A stretch of DNA of 64,000 nt. Origin: Humulus lupulus (taxonomy: Eukaryota > Streptophyta > Magnoliopsida > Rosales > Cannabaceae). Shown piece after piece: positions 33,124 to 43,456 of the stretch. The DNA lies in NCBI RefSeq assembly GCF_963169125.1, contig NC_084795.1, positions 260,705,042 through 260,769,041 of the forward strand. The letters run 5' to 3'. Under the pieces are notes generated by a model. The model saw only the letters and a program-made list of their open reading frames with translations. It was not told the DNA's origin and searched no databases. Position numbers and translations under genes: made by a program. How positions within the stretch are numbered: position 1 is the stretch's first letter; each line of letters starts with the position of its first letter.

Positions 33124-33599
33124 TGTTAGATTAATATGAAAGTGGGCATATGAACAATCCTATATACATGTAGGCGGAATTAATATATAGAATGAACATA
33201 TACAAAAAGAATCGAATATTGTATACCTCCAGCCATTGCTATTGATAACCTCGATCTAGCTTTAGATCTACAAAAGAAAAGGAACAGAAGTTAGAACGAG
33301 TACACGGGCTTCCAAGCTCTCACTAACTCTTTTAGATGGAGTTACTGAAAGTCAGAATGAGCAGCGAGCTTGGGGACCGGTACTCTATATTTATAGAGTG
33401 AGACTTACCATCAGAGTCTCTGCCACAGATTGAGATATTTCCTCAATCAGTTGGGATATGAAAAATCGGGTAACAACAAAATCAGGTAACAAACAATGTT
33501 GACCATTAATTAGAATATTTTGTCAATAAATTAAATATTGACTTTAATATATTAAATCAATTAGTTGATTTTATATACCAAACAAATAATATTCTAACA
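33124..33599 (-). repeat. 5' LTR of Copia element C
   Basis: 476 bp, plus-strand ends TGTTAGATTAATATG and ATATTCTAACA, i.e. an inverted TGTTAGA/TCTAACA terminus. A TATA box (minus-strand TATAAATA, 33388-33395) sits inside the inverted repeat ACTCTATA-TT-TATAGAGT. The partner LTR is not in the window. Confidence 0.8.
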
Positions 33600-34120
33600 A
33601 TATGGTGTTGTTTTGTCCAGAAACTATACGAATCTCAAAGTTCTCAAGGCTACAATGAGGATAACATGAGTAGTTCTAATGGAGTCAATAAAAAATAAAT
33701 ATTTGAAATTCCATAATTTCAAAATTAATTATGTGGTTAAAAACTATCATGATGGCTTATGTTGGTATTTGTCAATATTACATTGGAAAGATGCCTCATT
33801 GTTAATTAAAGTAATTAATTATAATCAACTTAACCAATAAAAAATTTATGCGTGATTTTAGGGAATCCAAATGGGTTCATTTCATGGTTTGAAAAATTAA
33901 ATACATACATAGATTAGTTAATATTTTTTTTTAAATTACATTATTTTTGTAATAATTTAATTTTTTTAATTTGTTTTAAAATTTAGAATATTTGAATATT
34001 TCTCTTTAATAAATATCATAATTTAATGCCACAAAATATCATAATTTAAAGTTCAATATTTTTTTGTTATTATAAACATTCCATTTTGAAGAGAAAAAAT
34101 TTGATTAATTTTTTTTATTA
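33600..34120. other. AT-rich spacer with second copy of dispersed repeat
   Basis: 33713-33915 matches about 27434-27650 (ATTATGTGGTTAA ... TCATTTCATGGTTTG). The two copies bracket Copia element C. No gene is seen. Confidence 0.55.
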
Positions 34121-34125
34121 CATTC

Positions 34126-34841
34126 TGTTGACGCTGTTTTTCGTCAACTTAATTATGAAGAGCACTAAACAAGAATGTAGAAAAATTAGAAGAATTCAGA
34201 GGTTGTTTTACATGGTTCAGCAGTTAAAATCTGCCTAGTCCACGTGTCACTGTTATTATCAATACTCTCGCAAAGCTTTGAATGAAAGCAATTTGGCAGG
34301 GTTTCTCCAATACAATTTGTGTGTTCTTACCAATGAATTACTCCAGGCTATTTATAGACATGGTTGTAGGAATATCTTCTCCAAATTCAGGGAGGTTACA
34401 ATCAAGCATTCAAATTTGAAATAAATACATTAAATGCAGTAATTATATAATATCCCATGATAAAAGGGATTTAATACACAGTAATAATGAATCCCTACGA
34501 AATAGGGATTTCCTAACAGCCTTTCCGTGTGAGAAACACGTCATTGAGCTCGATTGTTATGCTGACACACTTTCAAGACTAGCCAAGCTTCGAGCTCATT
34601 GTTCCAGTTGTAGCCTCCTCATCCACTAATTCGATCGAACGCATTCCTCGAAGAAGGTTGATGTCTTTGAGCCTGCAGCTCAGGCTCGAAAGCTACGACT
34701 CATGCTCGAGTGCTAATAACATATATAGAACCATTTGACAATTCGTATACGTGTACTGGTAACGCTTGTAGGTCTTGAGCTTAACCTTTTCGAGCCTACA
34801 TTTCGAGGTTGTCTAGTTAATCTCAAAATTTGGGTGTAACA
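34126..34841 (-). repeat. 3' LTR of element D
   Basis: 716 bp. Read on the minus strand it starts TGTTACACCCAAATTTTGAG and ends CAGCGTCAACA, matching the TGTTA...GTCAACA ends of elements A and E. TATA box: minus-strand TATAAATA at 34349-34356. Several TCGAG/CTCGA motifs occur at 34550-34810. Confidence 0.85.
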
Positions 34842-34859
34842 TTTTGCCCCCTCAAAAGT
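34842..34859 (-). other. Polypurine tract of element D
   Basis: ACTTTTGAGGGGGCAAAA on the minus strand, ending exactly at the LTR start. This fixes the element's orientation. Confidence 0.8.
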
Positions 34860-35112
34860 GTTAGTTCGAATCCTTTGAGAATGACACTTTTAAACTTCAC
34901 TTTCAGCAAACGTGCCCACCTACCACACTCTAGTGTGGACATGTGTCACTAGGGGATTGCTTACCGAAAGTACTCAAGTACCCTGTTACCTGCGCATGTC
35001 CTTTCCAACTCTCTTTTTGCCGCCATCTTTTTGAAATCAAATGCAACCCCTTAGATTACTTTTTAACTCAGATCAAGGGCTTAGATCCGTTCGCCTTTTA
35101 CAATTCTTCCTG

Positions 35113-35122
35113 CCTATATATA
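35113..35122 (+). promoter_or_regulatory. TATA box of the accessory gene in element D
   Basis: CCTATATATA about 270 bp inside the PPT, on the strand opposite to pol. A leader-exon donor (CGT/GTAAGT) follows at 35346. The layout parallels the TATA plus leader intron of the element A accessory gene. Confidence 0.55.
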
Positions 35123-35345
35123 CATGTCCTATTTTCTTCGCCATTTTTCACTTTTGCATTTTAGCTTTCCATTCCTCAGAAGAAAAAGATACAAACCAAA
35201 GCTTTGTATGTTTTCTAAGAAAAACCTGACATATAAAATATCCCCCAATTCCCCACTCGATACCCCTTTTAAGGCGAGTTTCCGAGGATCTCTTTGCATC
35301 GTTACTATCAGTCGACTCTTCAGTTTTTTCATCAACTCCCAACGT

Positions 35346-38300
35346 GTAAGTTTTCCAAACTGTTCTTCATATTTTTCATGCAGTTCTCACTATTTTCTTA
35401 CTGTATCTTTGAAAACCATTATTGCAAGAGGTAGCTTTTTGATTTGGCTATATTGGTAGTGATCAGAAATCTGTTTAGGCCAAAGGTTTGGTAAAAACCA
35501 ATAAAAATGGAACCTTTTTTAGGTTATGGGTTATTGAGTTTTAGGTTTCATGTAGCTTAAGGAAAAGGGTTTTGGATTAGGGTTTTAATGCATGTATCCC
35601 GATAATATCTCCTTTTTGGGTAACTGCCTACTTTTTCCTAGAAACTCAATATACTCCAAACTGACAGTAACCGCCCCACTCTCGCGTGGGTACACTCTCG
35701 ATGCCTCAAACTTTTTAATAGTTCGGTGTTGGCATTTGAGTCAATCTCAGTATTTTGAGCCTTCAGGATCGATTGAGGCGATCTTGTTTTTTTGAGCTTG
35801 TAAACTCGAGTTATCAAGATTTTATCTTTTCCATTCTTTTAAATAATGGGCCTTCACCTTTTTCCTTCTTGTTAGATGTTGCAGTCTTCAGAGAATCGGT
35901 GTGAGCCCGAGCTTGCTATCCCTTACCATCCACCATATCCTTGACCTGAATCACCGTTTACACGAAACCAATGGTTGATCCGGGAGCATAAAGAATAGCT
36001 CGAATGGGAAGACATTTGAGCCCACTTTCGACGTCAAATCGGAGAGGTCGAAGAGGGAAAAAGAAATAAGCTTCGAGCTGACCTGGAACCCGAGATCTAA
36101 CCAATTCTTTTAGATCCCAAGTGTAGGGTCACCATAGCCTTTTCTCCAGGCGAGTTTTCATTCGACCTCATGGAGAACATTTCGAACCAGCCGACCACCT
36201 CTAAAACCCTTTCCATTCTAGTCTCGGAGGATTCTTTCTTCGAGGCTCAAAATTATCAGAGCTCTGTTATCTTTACCAGGCATGTTTTATAATTGCTGGC
36301 CTACCATGGGTGAAAGTTATCCAACAAACTGATGTGTCAGCCCACAAGCTCCAACAAAAGGAGTTACTACGCTCTGGGTGATAATGACCCTGAGAGGAAG
36401 GTTAAGCTCGTAGCCTGGAGTCGTGACCACATGCGAGCCGGGGCTTATTACCCCTAAAGGACTATTTCCAAAGCTTCCTAGATTATGCTGATATCGCCCC
36501 ATTCCAGCTCCAAACCAACTCATATAGAGTCTTGATTGCTCTGAGGTTACTATACCACGAGATAAAGTGGGAGGAAGCCTCAGCGCATGAGATTCTGTGT
36601 CTCTTCTGCCTCAAAAGAAATCCCTCCCGAGCTCATGGCGGGGATGGCTTCTACTACTTCTTGAGCTATCCAAAGGAGAAGCGGTTGTTCGAGGATATTC
36701 CCAATCATCCTCCAAATTTCAAAACCATCTTCTTTTGGACAGATGACCTCACTCCTTCCCGATTTACTCCTTCCGGCATATTCGTAAGTATCTCGCCATG
36801 GTCCTTTTTAATTCTCTTTTTCTTTTATTTTCGAGCTTGAATTGCTCACTCAAACCTTTCCTGTAGGCAACTATCAATGACCACAACCAACAAAGGCCAT
36901 GAAAGATCACAAGGAGGCAATTCTCAAGCTTCCTTACGGTCGGCGGTCCCTTACTTACCTCCTTCACGAGGAAAAGCTGCGAGCTTGCGGTCTCCTAGGT
37001 GAAGGCGAGTCCACCGATGACTCAGGAATCTACAAGTTCATGAGATAGGAAGATGTCCCAGTCCCAACCGCCAAGCTTCCCTCCAGAAGGAGACCCTCGA
37101 GCTCGCAAGCCTGGACTTTGATTCCTCGTTTACTCGAGCTCCCATGCTCGGGAACTGAAGCTCAAGAAGAGGTTTCAACGAGCTCAGTGGAAGGAGGTAA
37201 AGTAATCTTAGACCTGTTCAAGTGGTCTCCCATTCTTCTTAGGCATGAGCCTAATGTAGTGGTTCATTTAATGACCCAAGGAATAATTTCATGGTCTGGT
37301 CGGGGGTGGATCTTAAAGTCCATAGGTTTGATAGTTGGCTAGGGAAGTACAAAACTATGTATAGTCTAAACGAAGTTTGAGACGGGATAGTTGTTCAATA
37401 TGGAACCAACAATTATAGAGATTTAATGAGACTGTCTCCCACCTATAGAGAGGGAACCCCCTTAGAGTCATCAGAAGACAGAGGGATTTCTTGGTCCCCG
37501 AGCTCAAGCTCGTCAAAATCCTCCAGTTAGGTTTCTTTTCACCTAGAAGTCTCATCATACACTATAACATATAATGAGCTCATGATGTTTTGTTTTTCCT
37601 TTTTTTAGGTGAGATGGATTTGGATTTAGACAGCCTCCTCAAAAAACCTATTTCCTCAAGAGCAAAAAAATGCCACCGGGTATCTCAAAAGGGAGGCCGC
37701 CCTTCCAAGCTCACCAAAAAGTCTGATCTGCCCCCATCGATCTTGAAGCCTTCCAACCTGGGCCAGGTCATCGACCCTACAACACTTCTTAAAGTTGTGG
37801 CTCCTCCTCCTGCGGGTCAACCAAACCAAGCCCGTCTTGCCTAGCCTCCTATCCGAGACTGCCACCTCACTATCTCGACCTACGCGCATAAGTTTGTGGT
37901 CGACAATGCTACTGATACTTCTAGGGTTCAACTTTGTTCCGATGCATTAACTCACGTGGGTCATTGCCTTAGCAACCTTGAGGCTCCCCAATGGGAATTC
38001 CTGACCACCTGCAAGAGTGCCAACACTTTTTTTGACAACAATGGAGAGTTACTCAAATCAGTAATTTATCTTCTAAGAACTGATAAACTCCTTGTTTCCG
38101 CGCCGACTTTTTGTTTCTTCATCTATAACGTCAAATTTCAATTGCAGGCCCTCTTATCCTTCGTTCGACATAATTATATGTTGATCCGTGAGGTCACAAC
38201 AAGCAAAGTGCTGGCCCAAGAGGCCAGAGATGCAAAGCTCGAGGCTAAGGATGATCTCAAAAGGCTCGGCTGGAGCTGGAAGCAGCCTAGAGGGAGGTGG

Positions 38301-38704
38301 AGGCTAGAGATACGGAGATCAAGAGGGTCCAGAAGCTGGACGCCATGTTGGAAGCGACCTGGAGGGAGGTGGAGGCCAGAGATTCAGAAATCAAGAGGGT
38401 TCAGGAGTTGAACACGAAGCTGGAGGAGGAAAAGAAGAAAACTTTCGAGTTCATAGAGAGTGAGAAGGCTTGTCTTCTTGAGGAGTTTATGACCAAAAAA
38501 GATCATGTCGTTGTCATGGCGATGTATCAAATCTGGGCCAACAATCCCGACCTTGACACCAGCTTTTTGTTCGCCAGGGAGATTGAGTTTGTCACCAGAT
38601 GGCAAGCTCGACTAGAGGAGAAAGAGGCCAGGATCGATGCTGAAGAGGCGGCGGAGGCTACCGAGAAAGCCGAGATTGTGTTTGATGGGGCTGCTAACCC
38701 TTAA
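35346..38704 (+). pseudogene. Opposite-strand accessory gene of element D, broken
   Basis: Leader intron 35346-35875 (GTAAGT ... TTAG) leads straight to an ATG at 35876. The gypsy-type transposon-protein domain is visible at about 36490-36780 (FQLQTNSYRVLIALRLLYHEIKW, GFYYFLS), aligning with FQITPNGYRMLTALYILYKLKKW of element A. Further introns: 36784-36866 (GTAAGT...TGTAG), one ending at 37608 (TTTTTTTAG), and 38061-38147 (weaker donor GTAATT). The exon after 37608 starts EMDLDLDSLL, like the MDSGDFF exon in A. The C-terminal coiled coil is open at 38297-38704 (EARDSEIKRVQELNTKLEEEKKK), with IWANNPDLDTSFL. Stops near 35942 and 35996 and frame changes make it a pseudogene. Confidence 0.72.
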
Positions 38705-39586
38705 AGTCCAACTCATGGGCTGTGACCAATTTTTTTTTCCTTGTAATTATATATATATTTATGCCCTTGGGGAAAAGGCAATTATAAATCAAAGGCTGAG
38801 TTATTTGACAAGTTTATGTTTTAATGGTAGTTTATTTTTTGTGCTTAAATCTCTTTCTTGAAATATTTATGCATACTATCTACCTTGATCGTTTTTTCCT
38901 TTATCGCACACGTCATATTTCTACCTTCGAAATATTTCAAGCATACCATAAAGTACTTTTATATTTGTTTATCCATACACATACTGTCATGCTTAAGTTC
39001 AAATTTCCATGTATTCATACATAGTTCATTCGATTGCACATTTTTCAACTCTGTTATTATCAAAATCGAATACTACTTTTACCACGTATTTTCATTATGA
39101 AATACTTATTGTCATGTAACCTCGTTAGTCTAGTTATTTCTCACTTATTTATAGTAACTTTTCTTCATCCTCGAGTATGGTCTCGAGGTTGCGAGGTTGA
39201 AACTTATTTGCAAAAATTTCCAGCTCTGTCTCGACTTATATATTTTTGTTGGTTTATCTAGAATTCCAAATTTTAATCATGTCGATTAGAATTTGTTGGA
39301 TCATTCCAGACTTGTTTAGTTTGTGTTTGGTTAATAATCCGTACACTTTGACTAGTTTTATTTCATTTTTATTGATGCTATATTTTCCAGCTCATGGTAT
39401 GATTGTATACCATTTATGCCCCCTTAATATCCTATGATTGCAATATTAGGTTATTGAATTTTGAGAGCTTGCAAATAATATAACAATAAAATTACACAAA
39501 ATTTGAATAAAAATTAGTGCTTTATTGATAAAAAGAACAAAATTAAGTACAAACTTGGTTACAAATGAATAAACATCATCCCTACA
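38705..39586. other. Spacer between convergent genes of element D
   Basis: AT-rich, non-coding, between the accessory gene end and the integrase end. No counterpart of the element A hairpin pair is evident. Confidence 0.6.
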
Positions 39587-40572
39587 TTACTGATAATAAG
39601 GTCGTAGATGTTCACCATTCCAAGATCGTGGTACCAATTCTCCATTTAATCTCGCTAGTTTATAAACACTAGGTCGAATAATGGATTCAATTTGGTATGG
39701 TACTTCCCAATTAGGTCCGAGCATATCTGCCAAGGGGTCTTGTGTGGCCAAAAACACACGTTTGAGCACCAAATCTCCCAATCAAAATTTTCTGCCTCGA
39801 ACCCTCTTGTTGAAGTATCTTGTTGCCCTTTGCTGGTATGCAACATTCTTAAGTTGGGCTTCATCTCATTTTTCTTCAATTAGGTCTAGAGTTTCTTTGA
39901 GTAGTGATTGGTTTGAGGTATGGTTGTATGCTTCACATCTGATTATTGGGATTTGACCTCAATAGGCAGAATAACTTCGCAACCGTAAGCTAGGGAGAAG
40001 GTGGTATGTCCTGTTGAGGTACGAGCTGTCGTTCTATAGGCCCATATGACTTGTGGTAATTCTTCTGGCCATTTTCCTTCAACCTCTTCAAGTATTTTCT
40101 TAACAAAGCTCTTCAGAGTCTTGTTTACTACTTCACCTGGCCATTTTCTTGTGGATGGGATACTAAGGAAAAACTTTTGACTATCCCATTCTTTTTGCAA
40201 AACTGTGTAAAAAGTTTGCTATCGAATTGGGTTCTGTATTCTGATACTATTTTCCTTGGTACCCTGTATCTACAAATTATATTCTTCACCACGAAGTCCA
40301 AAACTTTCTTCGAGGTGATGGTGGCTAGAGGTTCAGCCTTAATCCATTTCGTGAAGTAATCAACAACAACTACGACATATTTTACTCCCCCTTTTCCTGT
40401 TGGCAGGGATTCTACGAGTTCGATTCCCCATACCATGAATGGCCACAGAGAGCTCATCATGGTGATCTTGGTTGGTGGAGCTCGTGGGATTGAAGCGAAC
40501 CACTGACACTTGTCACAATGCTAGACGTATTCGAAAATTTTTGCTTTAACAGTAGGCCAGAAGTATCCTTAC
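39587..40572 (-). pseudogene. Integrase of element D, decayed
   Basis: Core piece 40460-40128 reads WGIELVES where WGID is expected (Asp to Glu, about 40420) and VSEYRTQF where the second catalytic Asp should be (Asp to Glu, about 40241). A single-base frameshift falls just before the third catalytic Glu, which survives in the next frame (GEVVNKTLKS). The C-terminal domain is at 39781-39587 (GDLVLKRVFLATQDP, SWNGEHLRPYYQ). An in-frame stop also lies in the zinc-binding region near 40520. The gene is cut at 40572 by the F LTR. Confidence 0.85.
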
Positions 40573-40898
40573 TCTAACACCCTGGATAACTAAGACCATT
40601 CCACTGTGTGTTTAAAATAGTGCAAGACTTGCTAATTAAGTCATTTAAATAAAAATGTGATCTTAAAGTCATAAACAAGTTAGGTTTAAAAGGTGTTGGT
40701 CATAAACAGATAATTTTCATTAAAATAAACGTTTAATACATGGGATCCCAAAAAACAGGGCAAGCAGCTGACAATGTACACCTCACCCCCAGAGCTCTCC
40801 AACCCATGGTTGATCCATCTTACCCTTGCCTTTACTTGCACCACGTAGCACCCGTGAGCCAAGGCCCACAAAGAAAACTATATTATAAAGCATGATCA
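40573..40898 (-). repeat. LTR fragment of element F (left part)
   Basis: Starts TCTAACACCCTGGATAAC (TG of the LTR end mutated to TC) and matches solo LTR S and the fragment at 26834 in reverse orientation (ACTGTGTGTTTAAAATAGTG, CTCCAACCCATGG, GAGCCAAGGCCCAC). It is cut at 40899-40903 by element E and resumes at 62059. Confidence 0.75.
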
Positions 40899-40903
40899 AT
40901 AAT

Positions 40904-41517
40904 TGTTGACCACGATTTTGGCCAACGACGAGTAGATGTCAAAACTACAATAAACCTTCAAGAGAAAAAAACGACACTGATAATTTTTATAGTGGTTCAG
41001 CCCCAATATGTTGGTAATAGCCTAATCCACTTAGAGTTGTGAATTATGAAGCTACACTCAAGATCAGATGAGTCTGTGTCAACTGATTTTCTTAAGTGTA
41101 AATTAAAAGAATACAATATTTCTCTCAGAATACAAATACTCTCCCAGGAAAATCAGAATTCGAATCCCCTCAATGATGCCATGAGCTCTTTATTTATAGG
41201 CTCAAGATCGTACAAACCGAAATCCCTCATAATCAGGATATTTCTGTTGCTCTCACAATATTTAATAAAATTTAAAATACAACAATATGCGATTTCTTTG
41301 GGATAATCTGAGAGATTCCCGCGTGGGTACGACTAATTCTAGCTGAAGCCGTTACTGAAATTTCGCTGCATAATGATGATCTGTCTAGTCGGCCAACTTC
41401 ACTCCTTGAAGAGAGACTGGTTGGCCAAAGCAGATGACCTGTCGGCCACACACTTCAATGGTCGACCAAGAGAGATGACCGGTCAGCCAAGCACTTTCAC
41501 TGGTCAGTCAAAAATCA
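40904..41517 (-). repeat. 3' LTR of element E, truncated
   Basis: Matches 61263 to about 61880 of the complete LTR, including TATA (minus strand, 41191-41198) and the first phased repeats. The last ~170 bp (start of U3) are lost in a deletion that joins the LTR to the RT coding region at about 41517-41537. Confidence 0.88.
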
Positions 41518-41934
41518 ATAAACAAGATTTGGAGGGGGGTTCAGCTTCATGCGGTACTTTCTCAGTACTGCAAAGCATTCCTCCAAATCATGTAAATGTC
41601 TTTCAGCTTCCTTTGACTTTACTAGCATATCGTCTACGTACACCTCCATGTTTTTGCCGATTAAGTCACAGAACATGCCATTCACTAAACGCTGGTAGGT
41701 GGCTCCCACGTTCTTCAAGCCGAATGGCATGACCTTATAACAATACAACCCTATGTCTGTTCAGAAACTGATATGCTCCTCAACAGAAGGGTGCATACTA
41801 ATCTGATTATACCCCGAGTAGGCATCCATAAAAGACAAAGTTTCATGACCAAAGGTCGCATCAACCAACTGGTCTATCCTTAGTAAAGGAAAACAGTCCT
41901 TAGGACATGCTTTATTCAGATTGGTAAAGTCCAC
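41518..41934 (-). pseudogene. RT active-site region of element E (second half)
   Basis: Continues the RT interrupted by Athila G: FTNLNKACPKD, AYSGYNQISMHP, a TGA near 41758, CYKVMPFGLKNVGATYQRL, active site YVDDMLVKSK (about 41630), ending RMKLNPP at the deletion junction. The target copy TCCAC (41930-41934) belongs to the GTGGAC codons of this gene. Confidence 0.88.
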
Positions 41935-43319
41935 TGATGAGTCTAGTTTTTATTATGTTTTGGTGATGTTTTTAGTAGTCTTTTATTTTGTTTTTCTTTC
42001 AATTAGTGCGGGTTTATGCTTTGTTTGGTTGTTTTTGTGAATGTCAGGAAGAAGTGAGCATGTGGAAGAAAATGCCAAAGAAAGGGAAGAAATAATCAAG
42101 TTTTTCATCTTATTTTGATAAAGAATGGTTCTCAACACAATTTGGAAGTGTTGGTGAAATTTTGGGATGAAAACTTGAAGAATTGAAAAATTCCTTAAGA
42201 GCCACGGCATGAGCAAAGTAGAACCGCGGCTAGGGGGAGAAACAGAAGCATTGTTTTTGAGGACATCTTAGGGCCGCGGCATAGCTATGGAGGGCCGCGA
42301 CATAGAAGGGCATTTTTCCCAGAATTCGTTGGTACGGGCCGCGGCATGGCTTCGGAGGGCCGCGGCATGGAAAGGGCTTTTTGCCCAGGAATGTGGATAC
42401 GGGCCGCGGCATAGTGTATGTAGAGCCGCGGCCCGCCTCTTTAAAATTCGAAATCTTAGGTTTTTAAGAGGGGAAAAAGAAGAGAGAAGGACGTACGGAT
42501 GAAGGGAGAAGTTCTGGTTTTGAAGGCTCAAGCTTAGAGTATTTTTACATGTTTTTCTTCCTGATGTTATCTTTAATTTCTGTTGTGATTAGCACTATGA
42601 CTATGAACTAATTTTCTGTTTAGGATGTTCAATTGAATCTCTTGAATTTCTGTTAGGACCTAATGCAATTTTAATTTCCTCTTCTTCAATCTTCTTCAAT
42701 TCCATATAATCTGTTCTTATAGAGTGATTATTGATTGGCCATCTTTAGTCATATTCATATGTTTTTAAGTCAAAATCTGAGAAGTGAGATTTAATTATGC
42801 TTTGGTTATATTGGACATAATTTTGATTTAGAACGAAAGTATCTGAATTAATTGTGTAACTGTTGTTAAGTTGTGGAAATTAATGCTACCTTTGTGGTTC
42901 AATTTACCATAGAAATATAGGAAATTGTCACCTAGGTTGAGTTTATAATTCATAGTATGATTATAGGCTGCTGTATCAAGTTGTTAATTGAAGTAGGTAA
43001 AAATAAGAAGAATTCACATTTTGCATTAGGGAATAATAGGAAGGATAGTTGATGAGATTGAATAACCTAATTGTTTCTCAGTGATTAAAGTAAAAGTTTT
43101 ACTATTAGTTTTTATTCCATTTAATTTCGATTATTATTTCTGCATTTTATTGTTACTTTTGCTGTATTTTACAAAAATTAAGAATTTCAATTCATCAAAT
43201 AGAACAAGAAATTAATTGACTGGTAATTGGTAAATCAGTCCTTGAGGACGATACTTGGTTTTACCATTTTATTACGAATTTGCGACTGTGTGCACTTGCA
43301 TAGCAAAATTATCGCAACA
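41935..43319 (+). repeat. 5' LTR of Athila G
   Basis: TGATGAGTCTAGTTTTTATT ... AAATTATCGCAACA, 1,385 bp. Contains the GC-rich module at 42186-42440 with six GGCCGCGG-type boxes (about 42271, 42292, 42336, 42357, 42401, 42424). Frames on both strands inside that module are artefacts, since they appear in both LTRs. Confidence 0.96.
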
Positions 43320-43325
43320 AGTTTT

Positions 43326-43343
43326 TGGCGCCGTTGCCGGGGA
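43326..43343 (+). other. Primer-binding site of Athila G
   Basis: TGGCGCCGTTGCCGGGGA, six bases after the LTR. Complementary to the 3' end of tRNA-Asp, the primer known for Athila elements. Confidence 0.92.
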
Positions 43344-43456
43344 CTGAAAATTATCAATATCAGTCTAATTAATTTTTATTCTAATTTGATTTTAATTTCT
43401 CTCGTTTCTAATCTGTTTAGTTGCTTAATTTGTCTATCTCAGGTGAATTTTGGTAT

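Larger units (their letters stand above)
28336..33599 (-). mobile_element. Truncated Ty1/Copia element C
   Basis: Minus orientation: 5' LTR 33124-33599, PBS TGGTATCAG at 33113-33121, leader, gag-protease-integrase-RT down to 28336. Integrase precedes RT, as in Copia. The end of RT, RNase H and 3' LTR are missing. The leader between PBS and gag is long, nearly 1.9 kb. Confidence 0.85.
34126..40572 (-). mobile_element. Tat-type Ty3/Gypsy element D, 3' half
   Basis: Minus orientation: 3' LTR 34126-34841, PPT, accessory gene on the plus strand, integrase on the minus strand to 40572, where an LTR fragment of element F begins. The bases CATTC (34121-34125) precede the LTR and would be one copy of the target duplication. 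The rest of pol and the 5' LTR presumably lie beyond the right edge of the window, past F. Confidence 0.8.

Noticed and set aside
38824..39437. Small hydrophobic frames that could look like membrane peptides
   Set aside because: T-rich spacer translates to Phe/Leu/Ile runs; no conserved start or neighbour logic.
42230..42531. Open frames in both orientations in the Athila LTR
   Set aside because: They recur in the 3' LTR at 52598-52899 and come from the GC-rich boxes; not genes.
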